NCBI RefSeq assembly: GCF_020535245.1
Contig: NZ_CP084910.1
Coordinates: forward strand, 2,704,501-2,768,500
Direction of reading: 5' to 3'
Origin: Asticcacaulis sp. AND118
GTDB taxonomy: Bacteria; Pseudomonadota; Alphaproteobacteria; Caulobacterales; Caulobacteraceae
DNA: 64,000 nucleotides
In this document: one piece after another, positions 34,707 to 43,720 of the stretch
How positions within the stretch are numbered: position 1 is the stretch's first letter
Layout: every line of letters begins with the position of its first letter
Program-made: the position numbers and the translations under genes
Notes under the pieces: model-generated
Seen by the model: only the letters and a program-made list of their open reading frames with translations
Told to the model about the DNA's origin: nothing
Databases searched by the model: none

Positions 34707-36083
34707 ATGATCAGGAAAAACGCCATTATGATCACGAACAATCAGAAAAATGAGACTCGCAAGGCGGTATCCGTCGCCGTTCTTGCGCTGGTTTTCAGCC
34801 TCGGCGCGGCTCCGGTTCTGGCCCAGACAGCCGCGCAGACTACGCCTTCGGAGACGACCGCTGCCGTGACCACCGCCCCTCAGCGTTTCCTTCTGGACGG
34901 CACCGCCAAAGCCGACGCCAGCGCTGTGCGCTTGACGCCCGACATGGCCTATGACGCGGCGCGCGGTTACGGTTTCACCAATACCCGCGGCGGCAATGAA
35001 ACCGCCCTCGCCGTCAAGGCCGCGCCCGGCGATTACCGGGTGCGCGTGACCCTCGGCTCTAAAATCGCCGCCAGCCGCACCTCGGTCTGGGCCGAGGACC
35101 GCCGCCTGATGCTGGCCCCCGTGGTGCTGAAAAAGGGCGAGACGAAGACGATCGAATTCCTTGTCAATGTGCGCGACCCGTCGGTCGTCACCTCGGAACA
35201 GGACGCCAAAGGCAAGGCGCCGCGCGTCGGCCTGCGCGGCGACGAAGACACCAGCCGCACCTGGGACGACCGCCTGACCATCGCCTTTTCCGGCCCCACG
35301 CCCGCCGTGCAAAGCGTAGAAATCACGCCGGTCAAAGCGCGCCGCGTCCTGATCGCCGGAGACTCCACCGTCACCGATCAGGGCGGCACCGACTACGCCT
35401 CATGGGGCCAGATGCTGCCGCGCTTCCTGTCGAACGACGTGGCCGTGGCCAATCATGCGCGCTCCGGCGAGACGATGAAGTCGTTCGTCACCTCGCTGCG
35501 GTGGGACAAGCTGCTCAGCGACCTGCGCGCCGGCGACGTGGTGCTGATCCAGTTCGGCCACAACGATCAGAAGAAGCAATGGCCGCGCACCTATGTCGAT
35601 GCCGAGCACTCTTATCCGGCCTGGCTGCGGGCCTTTGCCGCCGACGTGCAGACGCGCGGGGGCAAGGTGGTGCTGATCTCGCCCGTATCGCGCCGCTTCT
35701 TCAATACGCAGGGCACGATCGACAATTCGCTGGCCGGTTATGACGACGCTGTGCGTAAGGTGGCAGCGGAACTGAACGTGCCTTTCATCGATCTGACGGC
35801 GAAGACGAAGACCATGTACGAGGCGCTGGGGCCGGACGTCAGCCCGCTGGCTTTCGGCAATGGCGGTCAGGACAAGACGCACCATAACGCCTATGGCGCG
35901 TATCAGATCGCCAACTATGTGGCCCAGACGATTGTGGCCCCGCAGAGCGGCCTCGACCTGAAGGCCGCCCCGGACTTCAAGACCTTCGATCCGGCGCACC
36001 CGGCGGACCCGAAGGCTTACGATCTTACCCCTGCCGACTGGCCCGTCATGCGCGAAGTCGCCGGTAAGATTTCGGGGAACTAA
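34707..36083 (+). CDS. Secreted SGNH/GDSL esterase, rhamnogalacturonan acetylesterase type (CE12-like)
   Basis: 458 aa with a signal peptide ending about APVLA-Q at residue 40. Start 34707 follows AAAGG, and ATG 34728 is an alternative. A beta-sandwich N-terminal domain (residues about 60-210) precedes the catalytic SGNH domain: VLIAGDSTVTDQGGTDYASW (Ser block I), ANHARSGETMKSF (Gly block), LIQFGHNDQKKQW (Asn block) and GQDKTHHNAYGAYQI (Asp-His). These are the blocks of CE12 enzymes such as RhgT, which remove acetyl groups from galacturonate in RG-I. It is divergent from the GH43-GH35 operon, and deacetylation would aid the other enzymes. Confidence 0.9.
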   Translation: MIRKNAIMITNNQKNETRKAVSVAVLALVFSLGAAPVLAQTAAQTTPSETTAAVTTAPQRFLLDGTAKADASAVRLTPDMAYDAARGYGFTNTRGGNETALAVKAAPGDYRVRVTLGSKIAASRTSVWAEDRRLMLAPVVLKKGETKTIEFLVNVRDPSVVTSEQDAKGKAPRVGLRGDEDTSRTWDDRLTIAFSGPTPAVQSVEITPVKARRVLIAGDSTVTDQGGTDYASWGQMLPRFLSNDVAVANHARSGETMKSFVTSLRWDKLLSDLRAGDVVLIQFGHNDQKKQWPRTYVDAEHSYPAWLRAFAADVQTRGGKVVLISPVSRRFFNTQGTIDNSLAGYDDAVRKVAAELNVPFIDLTAKTKTMYEALGPDVSPLAFGNGGQDKTHHNAYGAYQIANYVAQTIVAPQSGLDLKAAPDFKTFDPAHPADPKAYDLTPADWPVMREVAGKISGN

Positions 36084-36087
36084 GGAA

Positions 36088-36233
36088 CCTCCTCCCCTGT
36101 AGCGCAGCGTACGGGGGAGGTGGATTTTGTTGCGAAGCGACAAAAGACGGAGGGGCCATAACCAACAGATTTGCCCCCTCCGTCGCGACGCGCTTCGCTT
36201 GCTCGACACCTCCCGGCTAAGCAGGGGAGGAGG
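36088..36233. repeat. Palindromic intergenic repeat (type A)
   Basis: Left arm CCTCCTCCCCTGTAGCGCAG and right arm CGGCTAAGCAGGGGAGGAGG, with inner AGACGGAGGGG / CCCCTCCGTCG arms. It lies between the esterase stop and rhaM, ending 18 bp before the rhaM start. Confidence 0.85.
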
Positions 36234-36251
36234 ATAAAAGGAAGCCAACAT

Positions 36252-36569
36252 ATGACGCAAATCCACGCCTTCAAGATGCAGCTCAAGCCGGGCTTCGAGG
36301 CCGAATATCAGAAGCGCCACGACGAGATCTGGCCGGAGCTGGGCGCGTTGCTGCACGAAGCCGGGGTCTCGGACTATTCGATATTTCTCGACCCCGAAAC
36401 CCTGACCCTGTTCGGTGTCCTGCGCCGCACGGATACTCACACCATGGCCGACCTGCCCGCGCATCCGATTATGCAGAAGTGGTGGGCCTATATGGCCGAC
36501 ATCATGGATACCAACCCGGACAATTCGCCGGTGGCCAAGGACCTCAAGTCCGTCTTCTACATGGCCTGA
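36252..36569 (+). CDS. rhaM: L-rhamnose mutarotase
   Basis: 105 aa, the standard RhaM length. [52 protein letters not shown] and [20 protein letters not shown] are all typical, with the active-site His22 and the Trp pair visible. It interconverts alpha and beta L-rhamnopyranose, speeding entry of freshly released rhamnose into either the isomerase or the dehydrogenase route. It is a single gene after a type A repeat, and a hairpin at 36578 probably ends its transcript. Confidence 0.95.
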   Translation: MTQIHAFKMQLKPGFEAEYQKRHDEIWPELGALLHEAGVSDYSIFLDPETLTLFGVLRRTDTHTMADLPAHPIMQKWWAYMADIMDTNPDNSPVAKDLKSVFYMA

Positions 36570-36577
36570 TGATAGGA

Positions 36578-36607
36578 CGGCGGGCGATGCGACATTGCCC
36601 GCCGTTT
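36578..36607 (+). terminator. Hairpin terminator after rhaM
   Basis: CGGCGGGC and GCCCGCCG form a perfect 8-bp stem with an 11-nt loop, followed by a weak TTTAG tail. The AT-rich stretch 36610-36780 that follows probably holds the promoter of the next gene. Confidence 0.6.
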
Positions 36608-36781
36608 AGATTCACCCCCCAAATCGAAAGTAATTATACAGCATATAAACCACATTAACTTTCCATTAATCGTCTTTATTCTTATTTCATTAATATCAAT
36701 TTCAATTCTGCATTCGCAGATACGCGAATTGGCCTGAATTATGCAGCAATATGGCGCAAAGACACTGAAAAGGCGCCCCGC

Positions 36782-38344
36782 ATGCTACAGTCCTTCAGAC
36801 ACAAACTGATCGCCTTTTTCGCGAATAGACGCGGAAATACAATCCTTTCGTTTGGACTGATCGCCCTGGTTCTGGTCGGCGCGACCGGCGGCGCGGTCGA
36901 TATGCTGCGCTATAATGAGACACAATCCCTGCTTCAGGGCGCCAATGACGCGGCCGTGCTCAAGGCGACGCAGAAAATCGAGACATCCGAAGACGCCGCC
37001 AGAGCCGCGGCCAGGATCGCCTTCGAGGCCAATCTGATCGACCGGCCCGACCTCAAAGCCGCCACCCATACCTTCAGGATCGACAAGAACGATAACACCA
37101 CGATCCTGCACTATACGAGTGAGGTCACCCAGACCCCCTATTTTCTTCAGTTGTTCGGCCTCACCCAGCAGACCATCGGCGTCACCTCGTCGGCCCAGAC
37201 CGAATCCGATCCGTTCGAGATGCTGTTCGTCCTCGATACGACCGGCTCGATGGCGTCGAACAGCAAGATGAGCCATCTGAAAAAGAGCGTCTCTTCGGTT
37301 CTGACGTCGCTGATCTCGACCTATGGCAATGGAAATGAGGACGTGAAGGTCGGCATGGTGGCCTTCAATACGCAGGTGCGCCTGCCGCCATCGACCGACT
37401 ACGACTTTGTCGACTATACCCAGTGCTACCTGCGGACCTCGGTCAACTATTACGCCTGCCGCACCGTGTGGAAGGCCTACGACGCCTTGTGCGATCAGGT
37501 CGGCAGCACCATCTGCGCGACGGCGACCAGCAAGGCCTTCTATCGCGTCTATTCCAGCGGCGGCATCACCTACTATGCCGCCAGCCTGATGGGCTACGCC
37601 AAGAGCGGCAGCAAGTACACCCTCTACACCTATAATCTGACGACGACGGTCAATGCGTCCTCTTTGGTCATGTCCGAGGTGTCCGGCGGACTGACCACCT
37701 CCAGCAGCTCTTCAACCGCCTATAGCCCCAGCGGCTACACGGCCTTTGCGTCGAGCTATTTCTCCAGCCTCACCAACAGCAGTTGGGGCGGGTGCCTGAC
37801 CGACCGCAATCAGCTCTTCGACGTGTCGGTGACGGGTTACGCCAAGGACGTAGTCGACAGCCAATATATCGCCGCCACCTGCACCACCAGCGCGCTGGCC
37901 AGGGTGCTGGACCTGACCAACGATTTCTCCAGCGCCAACACCTATCTCGACACCCTTTCGCCGGGCGGAAACACAAACATCACCGCCGGCGTGCAGTTCG
38001 GCCTGGAGATGCTGTCGCCCGCCGCGCCCTACACCAAGGCCACGGCGTTCACCGATCCCGATGTAAAGAAATACATGATCATCGTCACCGACGGCGCCAA
38101 CACGCAAAACCGCTGGAGCACGTCCACAAGTACGATCAACGCCCGCTCGGCGCTGGCCTGCACCGCCGCCAAGGCCCAGGGCGTCACCCTGTTCGTCGTG
38201 CGTGTGGAGGAAGGCGACAGCAGCCTGCTGCAAGCCTGCGCCAGCCAGTCGAGCTACTATTACGACCTGAGCCAGGCGTCGGACCTGACGAAGACGATGC
38301 AGGACATCTTCGCCACCATCAACAAGCTGCGGCTGGTGCAGTAG
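36782..38344 (+). CDS. TadG-like Flp pilus-assembly protein with von Willebrand A domain
   Basis: 520 aa. The N-terminus RRGNTILSFGLIALVLVGAT is the single membrane segment of TadE/TadG pseudopilin-like proteins. The vWA domain has Asp152 in VLDTTGSMASN, a MIDAS metal site with Thr in place of Ser, and YMIIVTDGANTQN near residue 430. A Ser/Thr/Tyr-rich insert with several Cys (about residues 215-340) sits within the vWA domain. TadG proteins normally lie in a tad locus, but no other tad gene is present here and the flanks are rhamnose genes. It is an orphan copy, perhaps a surface adhesin component. Confidence 0.83.
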   Translation: MLQSFRHKLIAFFANRRGNTILSFGLIALVLVGATGGAVDMLRYNETQSLLQGANDAAVLKATQKIETSEDAARAAARIAFEANLIDRPDLKAATHTFRIDKNDNTTILHYTSEVTQTPYFLQLFGLTQQTIGVTSSAQTESDPFEMLFVLDTTGSMASNSKMSHLKKSVSSVLTSLISTYGNGNEDVKVGMVAFNTQVRLPPSTDYDFVDYTQCYLRTSVNYYACRTVWKAYDALCDQVGSTICATATSKAFYRVYSSGGITYYAASLMGYAKSGSKYTLYTYNLTTTVNASSLVMSEVSGGLTTSSSSSTAYSPSGYTAFASSYFSSLTNSSWGGCLTDRNQLFDVSVTGYAKDVVDSQYIAATCTTSALARVLDLTNDFSSANTYLDTLSPGGNTNITAGVQFGLEMLSPAAPYTKATAFTDPDVKKYMIIVTDGANTQNRWSTSTSTINARSALACTAAKAQGVTLFVVRVEEGDSSLLQACASQSSYYYDLSQASDLTKTMQDIFATINKLRLVQ

Positions 38345-38347
38345 GGA

Positions 38348-39196
38348 TCAGACGACTTCCGACGCCTTGCGGTCTTCGGCGGTGACGTGGGCGATGCGCA
38401 CCTCGATGCCGGCGTGCTCCAGCCATTCGCGCGCCGCATCGGTCAGGCCTTCATCGGTGATGACCACATCGATCGCCGTCAGCGGGCAGACCGAGAGCGA
38501 GGCCGGGGCATCGATCTTGGACGAGTCGGCCAGCAGTATGACCTGATCGGCGCGCTCCATCAGGCGGCGCTCGGACTGCACCAGCAAGGTATCGGACTGC
38601 ATCAGCCCGTTGCGCGTCAGGGCCTGACAGCCGATGAACATCTTGGCCGCCGAGAAGTTCTGCAACATGCCGTCCTCATAGGGATTGAGGATGATGCGCT
38701 GCTCGCGGAACAGTTCGCCCCCCGGCAGGGTCACCTTGACCTTCGACCGGTCAAGCAGGCACTGCAGGATGGGTATGGAGGTGGTGAGCACGTGATAGGG
38801 CTCATTGGCCATCATATTGGCCATGGTGTAGGTGGTTGACCCGCCGTCGATGATCATCGAAATGCCGGGACGCAGGAAATCGAGCGCAGCGCGGGCGATG
38901 GCGCGCTTGACCGGGGCATTGACGATGGTCGAGGCCAGAAAACTCGACTGCCCCGTCAGGCTGTCGGTCTGAAATTCCGGGGTCTTCGGCTCGGCCTTGG
39001 CGGTGAAATGCTTGCCTTCGATGCGCATGGCCCCGCCGCGCACGCGCAGCAGATGCCCCAGTTCGTGCAGTTCGTTAAGGTCGCGCCTGATCGTCGCCGG
39101 GGACACGCCCAGACGGGCCGTCAGCTCATCGACCGAGGTCACCCGGTCCGGATTGAGTTCGTCGATGATCAGCTTCCAGCGATCCTGAAGGTGCAT
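38348..39196 (-). CDS. DeoR-family transcriptional regulator, probably of rhamnose genes
   Basis: 282 aa. The N-terminal winged helix (RVTSVDELTARLGVSPATIR, RDLNELHELGHLLRVRGG) is classical DeoR. The C-terminal sensor domain has IDGGSTTYTMANMM and DTLLVQSERRLMERADQVIL, which bind phosphorylated sugars in this family. It neighbours the FGGY kinase and the rhamnose isomerase, so it likely responds to L-rhamnulose-1-phosphate or a similar product. A motif TGATCGAAWAT occurs both upstream of this gene and in front of the isomerase. Confidence 0.9.
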   Translation of the reverse strand: MHLQDRWKLIIDELNPDRVTSVDELTARLGVSPATIRRDLNELHELGHLLRVRGGAMRIEGKHFTAKAEPKTPEFQTDSLTGQSSFLASTIVNAPVKRAIARAALDFLRPGISMIIDGGSTTYTMANMMANEPYHVLTTSIPILQCLLDRSKVKVTLPGGELFREQRIILNPYEDGMLQNFSAAKMFIGCQALTRNGLMQSDTLLVQSERRLMERADQVILLADSSKIDAPASLSVCPLTAIDVVITDEGLTDAAREWLEHAGIEVRIAHVTAEDRKASEVV

Positions 39197-39267
39197 ACCA
39201 AATCCGCCCTGACTATATGTGTCACGATCCTTTTACGCCAGGTCGCATACACACCCCGCGCACATCA

Positions 39268-39280
39268 TGATCGAATATGA
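39268..39280. promoter_or_regulatory. Candidate DeoR-regulator site upstream of its own gene
   Basis: TGATCGAATATGA, sharing TGATCGAAWAT with the sequence at 40949-40961. It lies about 72-84 bp upstream of the regulator start. Confidence 0.4.
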
Positions 39281-39347
39281 TTGATTCTTATAGGGTGCAT
39301 TCCACATACTGGGAAGCACCTTTTTTGGGTAGGGCGGTCGGGCGCGT

Positions 39348-40865
39348 TTAATCGTTTTCCATCGCCTTCAGCCAGGCGGCGCGATAGGCGCGAATTTCGC
39401 CCACGCGCTGCGGCTCGACCGGCTTATAGGCCGGAACGGGCGGCACATGATCGCCGAAAAAGGCCATGGCTCCGGCCCCGCGCGTCACGCCCGACGGCGT
39501 TTCGCAGACCAGCACCGGCCCGTCGCGCATCGACGCCAGCAGCGTGCAGAAGGCGGCATTGTGCGCCGCCGGTCCTTCGATCAGCAGCGGCCGGTTCGAG
39601 GGGGCAATCATATCGAGCGAGGTCACAGCGATGAGGGCGACATAGATCAGGCCCAGCGCCGCGCGCGTTTCGGGCGTGTCGGTTTCCAGCCCGACGATTT
39701 CGCCGCGCCGACCGGGAAAGGGACCACCGGCGTCGACGAAGCTGGGCAGGGCCATGGCGCCCGATTGGATCACATCGGCTATCGTGTCGAGCGTCACCGG
39801 CACATCGACCTGACCGTTGGTGATCAGTTCCAGCGCCCGCCCGCCCATGAAGCGCGCGCACGGCACGGCGCGGCCATAGACGTCGATATTGACGAGGCAG
39901 TCGCGGTCAGGACGCAGGCTGTCGGACACGGCGGCGGGTGCGATGCCCGGCGCCATGGCGACATACCATGTGCCGGTGGTCAGTATGACCGGCAATACCG
40001 CGGTCTCGTCATGCTGATGGCGCGCAATGACCAGCGCCAGCGCGGCGTTGGAATCGTGCAGGCCGACATGGACCTGACAGTCGTAGGTCAGACCGATGGC
40101 CTCGGCGATTTCCGGCCGCAACGGCCCGGCCTTTTCCCAGGCGGGGCGCAAGGGGGCAAAGCGCTGGGCCCAGCCCTCGGCTTTGGCCAGGCTCGAAAAC
40201 TCGCCGCGGGTCGGGTTCCACAGGTCAGTGTGGCAGCCGAGCGACGTCACTTCCGAACACAGCACGCCCGACAGCCGCCACGTCCAGTACTGGGCGTAGG
40301 AAAGGATATAGCGTACGCGCTCGAAGAACTTGGGGTCGCGCCGCGCGTGCCAGAAGATTTGCGCCCCAAGGTTCAGCCCGTTGGGCAGGAGCGGCGACAA
40401 GGTTTCCTCAAAGGCCGGACGCACCGCCTGATAGGCGCGCTCATAGGGCAGCGGGATCGAGGCTTCGTAATCCTGAATGGGTTGCAGCAATTGCTCGTCG
40501 GCGCTGAGGAAGGCGCAGCCCGCCCCGTGCGCCACCGGCATGATGCGATCGATGCGATAACGCGCCGAGACGCGCTTCAGTTCGCTGAGGAACCACGCAA
40601 ACAAGGTATCGACGTCGAACGCCGCATAGAGGCGCGTATGCAGATGCGGCGTCTTGATAGCCGTGCGGCTGAGGATATGCCCCTGCGGATCGATAACGCT
40701 GAGCTTGGCGTTGGTCTTGCCGACATCGAACACGACGCAGACGCCTTCGCCCACCGCTTTCGAACGCAGATCGAAGTCCGAGGCGTCCGGCGCAGCGAAG
40801 CCATCCGAAAACGACCGGTCGTTCGCGACCGTCGTCACCGATAGGTCTCTCAGGCTATTGCGCAC
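39348..40865 (-). CDS. FGGY-family carbohydrate kinase, probable L-rhamnulokinase
   Basis: 505 aa with GTG start at 40865. VCVVFDVGKTNAKLSVIDPQ at about residues 43-62 is the FGGY phosphate-1 motif. VGLHDSNAALALV carries the catalytic Asp, LTTGTWYVAM is phosphate-2, and LLIEGPAAHNAAFCTLLASM the adenosine motif. The type without the classical RhaB start resembles the kinases of rhizobial rhamnose loci. Context (isomerase, mutarotase, DeoR regulator) points to phosphorylation of L-rhamnulose. L-fuculose is an alternative. The matching rhamnulose-phosphate aldolase is not in the window. Confidence 0.87.
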   Translation of the reverse strand: MRNSLRDLSVTTVANDRSFSDGFAAPDASDFDLRSKAVGEGVCVVFDVGKTNAKLSVIDPQGHILSRTAIKTPHLHTRLYAAFDVDTLFAWFLSELKRVSARYRIDRIMPVAHGAGCAFLSADEQLLQPIQDYEASIPLPYERAYQAVRPAFEETLSPLLPNGLNLGAQIFWHARRDPKFFERVRYILSYAQYWTWRLSGVLCSEVTSLGCHTDLWNPTRGEFSSLAKAEGWAQRFAPLRPAWEKAGPLRPEIAEAIGLTYDCQVHVGLHDSNAALALVIARHQHDETAVLPVILTTGTWYVAMAPGIAPAAVSDSLRPDRDCLVNIDVYGRAVPCARFMGGRALELITNGQVDVPVTLDTIADVIQSGAMALPSFVDAGGPFPGRRGEIVGLETDTPETRAALGLIYVALIAVTSLDMIAPSNRPLLIEGPAAHNAAFCTLLASMRDGPVLVCETPSGVTRGAGAMAFFGDHVPPVPAYKPVEPQRVGEIRAYRAAWLKAMEND

Positions 40866-40938
40866 CCTTCACTCCCGCCACCGGTCTGCTCGTTTATAAG
40901 CACACAGGCTCCGAACACCCGGACACCCTGCGTTTTAC

Positions 40939-40961
40939 CGATCATTTTTGATCGAAAATTA
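40939..40961. promoter_or_regulatory. Candidate DeoR-regulator operator between kinase and rhamnose isomerase
   Basis: A perfect inverted repeat CGATCA-TTTT-TGATCG at 40939-40954 overlaps the motif TGATCGAAAATTA. It sits in the 303-base divergent gap 40866-41168, which otherwise holds no gene. The gap ends with a TGGAGG ribosome site for the isomerase. Confidence 0.5.
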
Positions 40962-41168
40962 GCGACGCAGATTGTTTTTTGCCGCCACTTCCGTTATCCT
41001 TTCACAATAAAGAAAAAGTGTGGCCAAGCCCACTAAAAACAGGTTGAGGGCCGATTCGAGCGCCCTGTGTCATATTTCGTGGCTGCCGCGCCACAGACGG
41101 ACCGTTCCGCATTCAAACGGTCTGTTGATTTGACTCTGCCCGCCATTTAACTCTATCTGGAGGCCCGC

Positions 41169-42509
41169 GTGCTGAAGGAATGGACACCCCGAATGGGCTA
41201 TGTCGCCGTCAAAAAGACTCTGTCGGCCCTGCCACAGGACATCATCGATCGTGAAAACGAGAGGCTGATGGCGGCGCATCTGGCCGACTACGAGGCTCTG
41301 GGCGTGCGGATGGCGCGGATCGGCATCGACATCGAACACGTGGTCGATCGTCTGATGACGCTGGAAGTCGGCATCCCCAGTTGGGGCATGGTTTCCGGCG
41401 GTACGCGCTTCGCGCGCTTCCCCATGCCGGGAGAACCGACCAATATTCTGGAAAAGATCGAGGACTGCGCCGCCGTGCATCAGGTATCGGGCCTGACGCC
41501 GCGCATCTCGCTGCATTTTCCGTGGGACAAGGCCAACGACATCCAAGAGGTGCGCGACTTCGCCTTCGCCCACGGCATGGGCTTCGATGCGGTCAATTCC
41601 AACACCTTTCAGGATCAGCCGGGCCAGCGCCTGTCGTACAAGTACGGTTCGCTGACCCATTCAGACTCCGCCACCCGCGCCCAGGCCATCGAGCATAATC
41701 TGGAGTGTATCGAGATCGGCGACCGGCTGGGGGCCAAGGCCCTGACCGTATGGATCGGCGACGGCTCCAACTTCGCCGGTCAGAACGAATTTGCCGATAC
41801 GCTGGAGCGTTATCTGGAAAGCATGAAGGCGATCTATGCCGCCCTGCCCCACGACTGGCGCCTGTTCATCGAGCACAAGCTGTACGAGCCGGCCTTCTAC
41901 GCCACGGTCATTCAGGATTGGGGCACCTCGATCCTGTGCGCCCAGATACTGGGCCCCAAGGCGCAGTGCCTGGTCGATCTGGGCCACCACGCGCCAACGG
42001 TGAATATCGAGCTGATCGTGGCGCGGCTGGCGCAGTTCGGCAAGCTGGGCGGCTTCCATTTCAACGACTCGAAATACGGCGACGACGATCTGGACGCCGG
42101 TTCGCTCAACCCGTTCCAGCTCTTCCTGATCTTCAACGAACTGGTCTATGCCGAGACGCGCGCCAAGGGGCAGTTCAACCCGGCCTATATGATGGATCAG
42201 TCGCATAACGTCACCGATCCCATCGAAAGCCTGCTCAACTCGGCCCGCGCCATCGCCGGGGCCTATGTCAAGGCGCTGATCGTCGATCGCAAGGCGTTGA
42301 AGGCATATCAGGCCAGTAATGACGTGATGATGGCCCATCATTGTCTGCGCATGGCCTATGAAACCGACGTGCGTCCGGCCCTGGCCATGGCCCGCCTGCG
42401 CAAGGGGGGGGCCATCGATCCCATGCTGGCCTTCCGCGCTTCGGGTTATCGCGCGGAAAAGGCCAAGGTGCGTAAGATGCGGTCGTCTCAGGGCGGCGGA
42501 ATTATCTGA
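41169..42509 (+). CDS. rhaI: L-rhamnose isomerase, rhizobial/Pseudomonas type
   Basis: 446 aa, GTG start at 41169 with TGGAGG 6 nt upstream. It belongs to the xylose-isomerase-like TIM barrels: SLHFPWDKANDIQEVRDFAF, VWIGDGSNFAGQNEFADTLE, LFIEHKLYEPAFYATVIQDW (metal Glu), CLVDLGHHAPTVNIE (metal Asp and His) and FHFNDSKYGDDDLDAG. It converts L-rhamnose to L-rhamnulose for the phosphorylative route and is unrelated to the short E. coli-type RhaA in details. It starts a plus-strand pair with the DUF1961 gene and is divergent from the kinase. Confidence 0.92.
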   Translation: MLKEWTPRMGYVAVKKTLSALPQDIIDRENERLMAAHLADYEALGVRMARIGIDIEHVVDRLMTLEVGIPSWGMVSGGTRFARFPMPGEPTNILEKIEDCAAVHQVSGLTPRISLHFPWDKANDIQEVRDFAFAHGMGFDAVNSNTFQDQPGQRLSYKYGSLTHSDSATRAQAIEHNLECIEIGDRLGAKALTVWIGDGSNFAGQNEFADTLERYLESMKAIYAALPHDWRLFIEHKLYEPAFYATVIQDWGTSILCAQILGPKAQCLVDLGHHAPTVNIELIVARLAQFGKLGGFHFNDSKYGDDDLDAGSLNPFQLFLIFNELVYAETRAKGQFNPAYMMDQSHNVTDPIESLLNSARAIAGAYVKALIVDRKALKAYQASNDVMMAHHCLRMAYETDVRPALAMARLRKGGAIDPMLAFRASGYRAEKAKVRKMRSSQGGGII

Positions 42510-42550
42510 TTTCCGCGTATATCCAGACAAAGCAAATCTCAGGTTTTCGC

Positions 42551-43300
42551 ATGATCTTGACCCGCCGTCAGTGGCTGGCCTCCGGGCTTGCTGCCTCCGC
42601 CTCTTCCTCGCTCATGGCCCCCTCGCTGTTCGCCGCGGAAACCGGCGATCTGGTCTACGCCAATCCGCTGAAATCGCAGGCGGACGTGGCGAAGTTCAAA
42701 ATGGAAGGCGACGCGAAGGTCGATTTCCCCAATGGCCGCATGCAACTCAGCGCCCTGCGCGACGCCGCCGAAGGGCAGGCGTCGAACTTCGTCTACTGGT
42801 GCCCGGAGGTCTTTCCGGACCACGTCGAAATCAGTTGGAACTTCTGGCCGCTGAAGGAACCGGGCCTGTGCATCCTGTTCTTCGCCGCGGGCGGAGTGAA
42901 CGGCGAGCACATCCTGTCGCCCAAGCTCAAACCGCGCGCCGGCATCTACGATCAGTACACCAAGAGCGACGTCAAGGCGCTGCAGATCTCCTATTACCGC
43001 CGCCGCTGGGAGGAGGAACGCGCCTTCCATCTGGCCAATCTGCGCTATGCGCCGGGTTTCGAGATGCTGGCGCAGGGCGCCGACCCCCTTCCCGACGTCG
43101 AGGACGCCAAACCGCCCTACCGCATCAAGATCCGCAAGGCCGGCGCGACGGTGGCCTTCACCATCAACGACCTCCCTGTGGTCAACTGGACCGGCGCCAC
43201 CGAGCGCCAATGGCCCACCACCGGCAGCATCGGCTTTCGTCAGATGGCCCCGCTGGTCGCCGAATATGCCGACCTCGAAGTGCGACGGATCAAGGTTTAA
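42551..43300 (+). CDS. Tat-exported DUF1961 (YesU-like) protein
   Basis: 249 aa. The N-terminus TRRQWLASGLAASASSSLMA with AA-rich end is a twin-arginine signal. The mature part is a beta-jelly-roll of the DUF1961 family: VYWCPEVFPDHVEISWNFWP, KEPGLCILFFAAGGVNGEHI and SYYRRRWEEERAFHLANLRY. Bacillus subtilis YesU, of the same family, is encoded in the rhamnogalacturonan cluster yes/rhg, so this match supports an RG-I role for the locus. No enzyme activity is established in my knowledge. It may bind or cleave a sugar in the periplasm. It follows rhaI by 41 bp and overlaps cutA tail to tail by 11 bp. Confidence 0.85.
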   Translation: MILTRRQWLASGLAASASSSLMAPSLFAAETGDLVYANPLKSQADVAKFKMEGDAKVDFPNGRMQLSALRDAAEGQASNFVYWCPEVFPDHVEISWNFWPLKEPGLCILFFAAGGVNGEHILSPKLKPRAGIYDQYTKSDVKALQISYYRRRWEEERAFHLANLRYAPGFEMLAQGADPLPDVEDAKPPYRIKIRKAGATVAFTINDLPVVNWTGATERQWPTTGSIGFRQMAPLVAEYADLEVRRIKV

Positions 43301-43607
43301 GAGAATCTCTGAGCCAGTTTTCGTAATCGGTGCTGACCCAGTCGATACGGGTCGCGATAATCTCCGGCACCTCGTAACTATGGGCGGCCTTCACCGCCGC
43401 CTCCAGCGCCTCAAGCCGGCCGCGCAGGGTCTTGGCCGTCAGCCTGACCTCATCCGCCGTTTCGACGCCCCCTTGCCACACATAGGTCGAGCGAATCGGC
43501 GCGCTCTGCACGCAGGCGGCCAGGTTCTGCCCAACCAGCAGATCAGCGATGCGCCCGGCCTCATCGGTATCGGCGCAGGCAATGGAAACAGTCATAACTT
43601 CAAGCAT
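43290..43607 (-). CDS. cutA: CutA1-family divalent-ion tolerance protein
   Basis: 105 aa, the usual size. TVSIACADTDEAGRIADLLV, NLAACVQSAPIRSTYVWQGG (copper-binding Cys region), EVRLTAKTLRGRLEALEAAV and AHSYEVPEIIATRID are all standard CutA1 text. It forms stable trimers in other bacteria. The role in metal tolerance is not well defined. Start at 43607, or Met-5 at 43595. It marks the end of the rhamnose region. Confidence 0.93.
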   Translation of the reverse strand: MLEVMTVSIACADTDEAGRIADLLVGQNLAACVQSAPIRSTYVWQGGVETADEVRLTAKTLRGRLEALEAAVKAAHSYEVPEIIATRIDWVSTDYENWLRDSLKP

Positions 43608-43720
43608 GATTGCTGATTTCAGCCTCCGGGCGTTTGCTGTGCTATTCCGTAGTTGACAATTGAAAGCTTGTGATATCTGCTGTTTTCAGCAGTTCATAAA
43701 AAATTTATACTAAACACACC

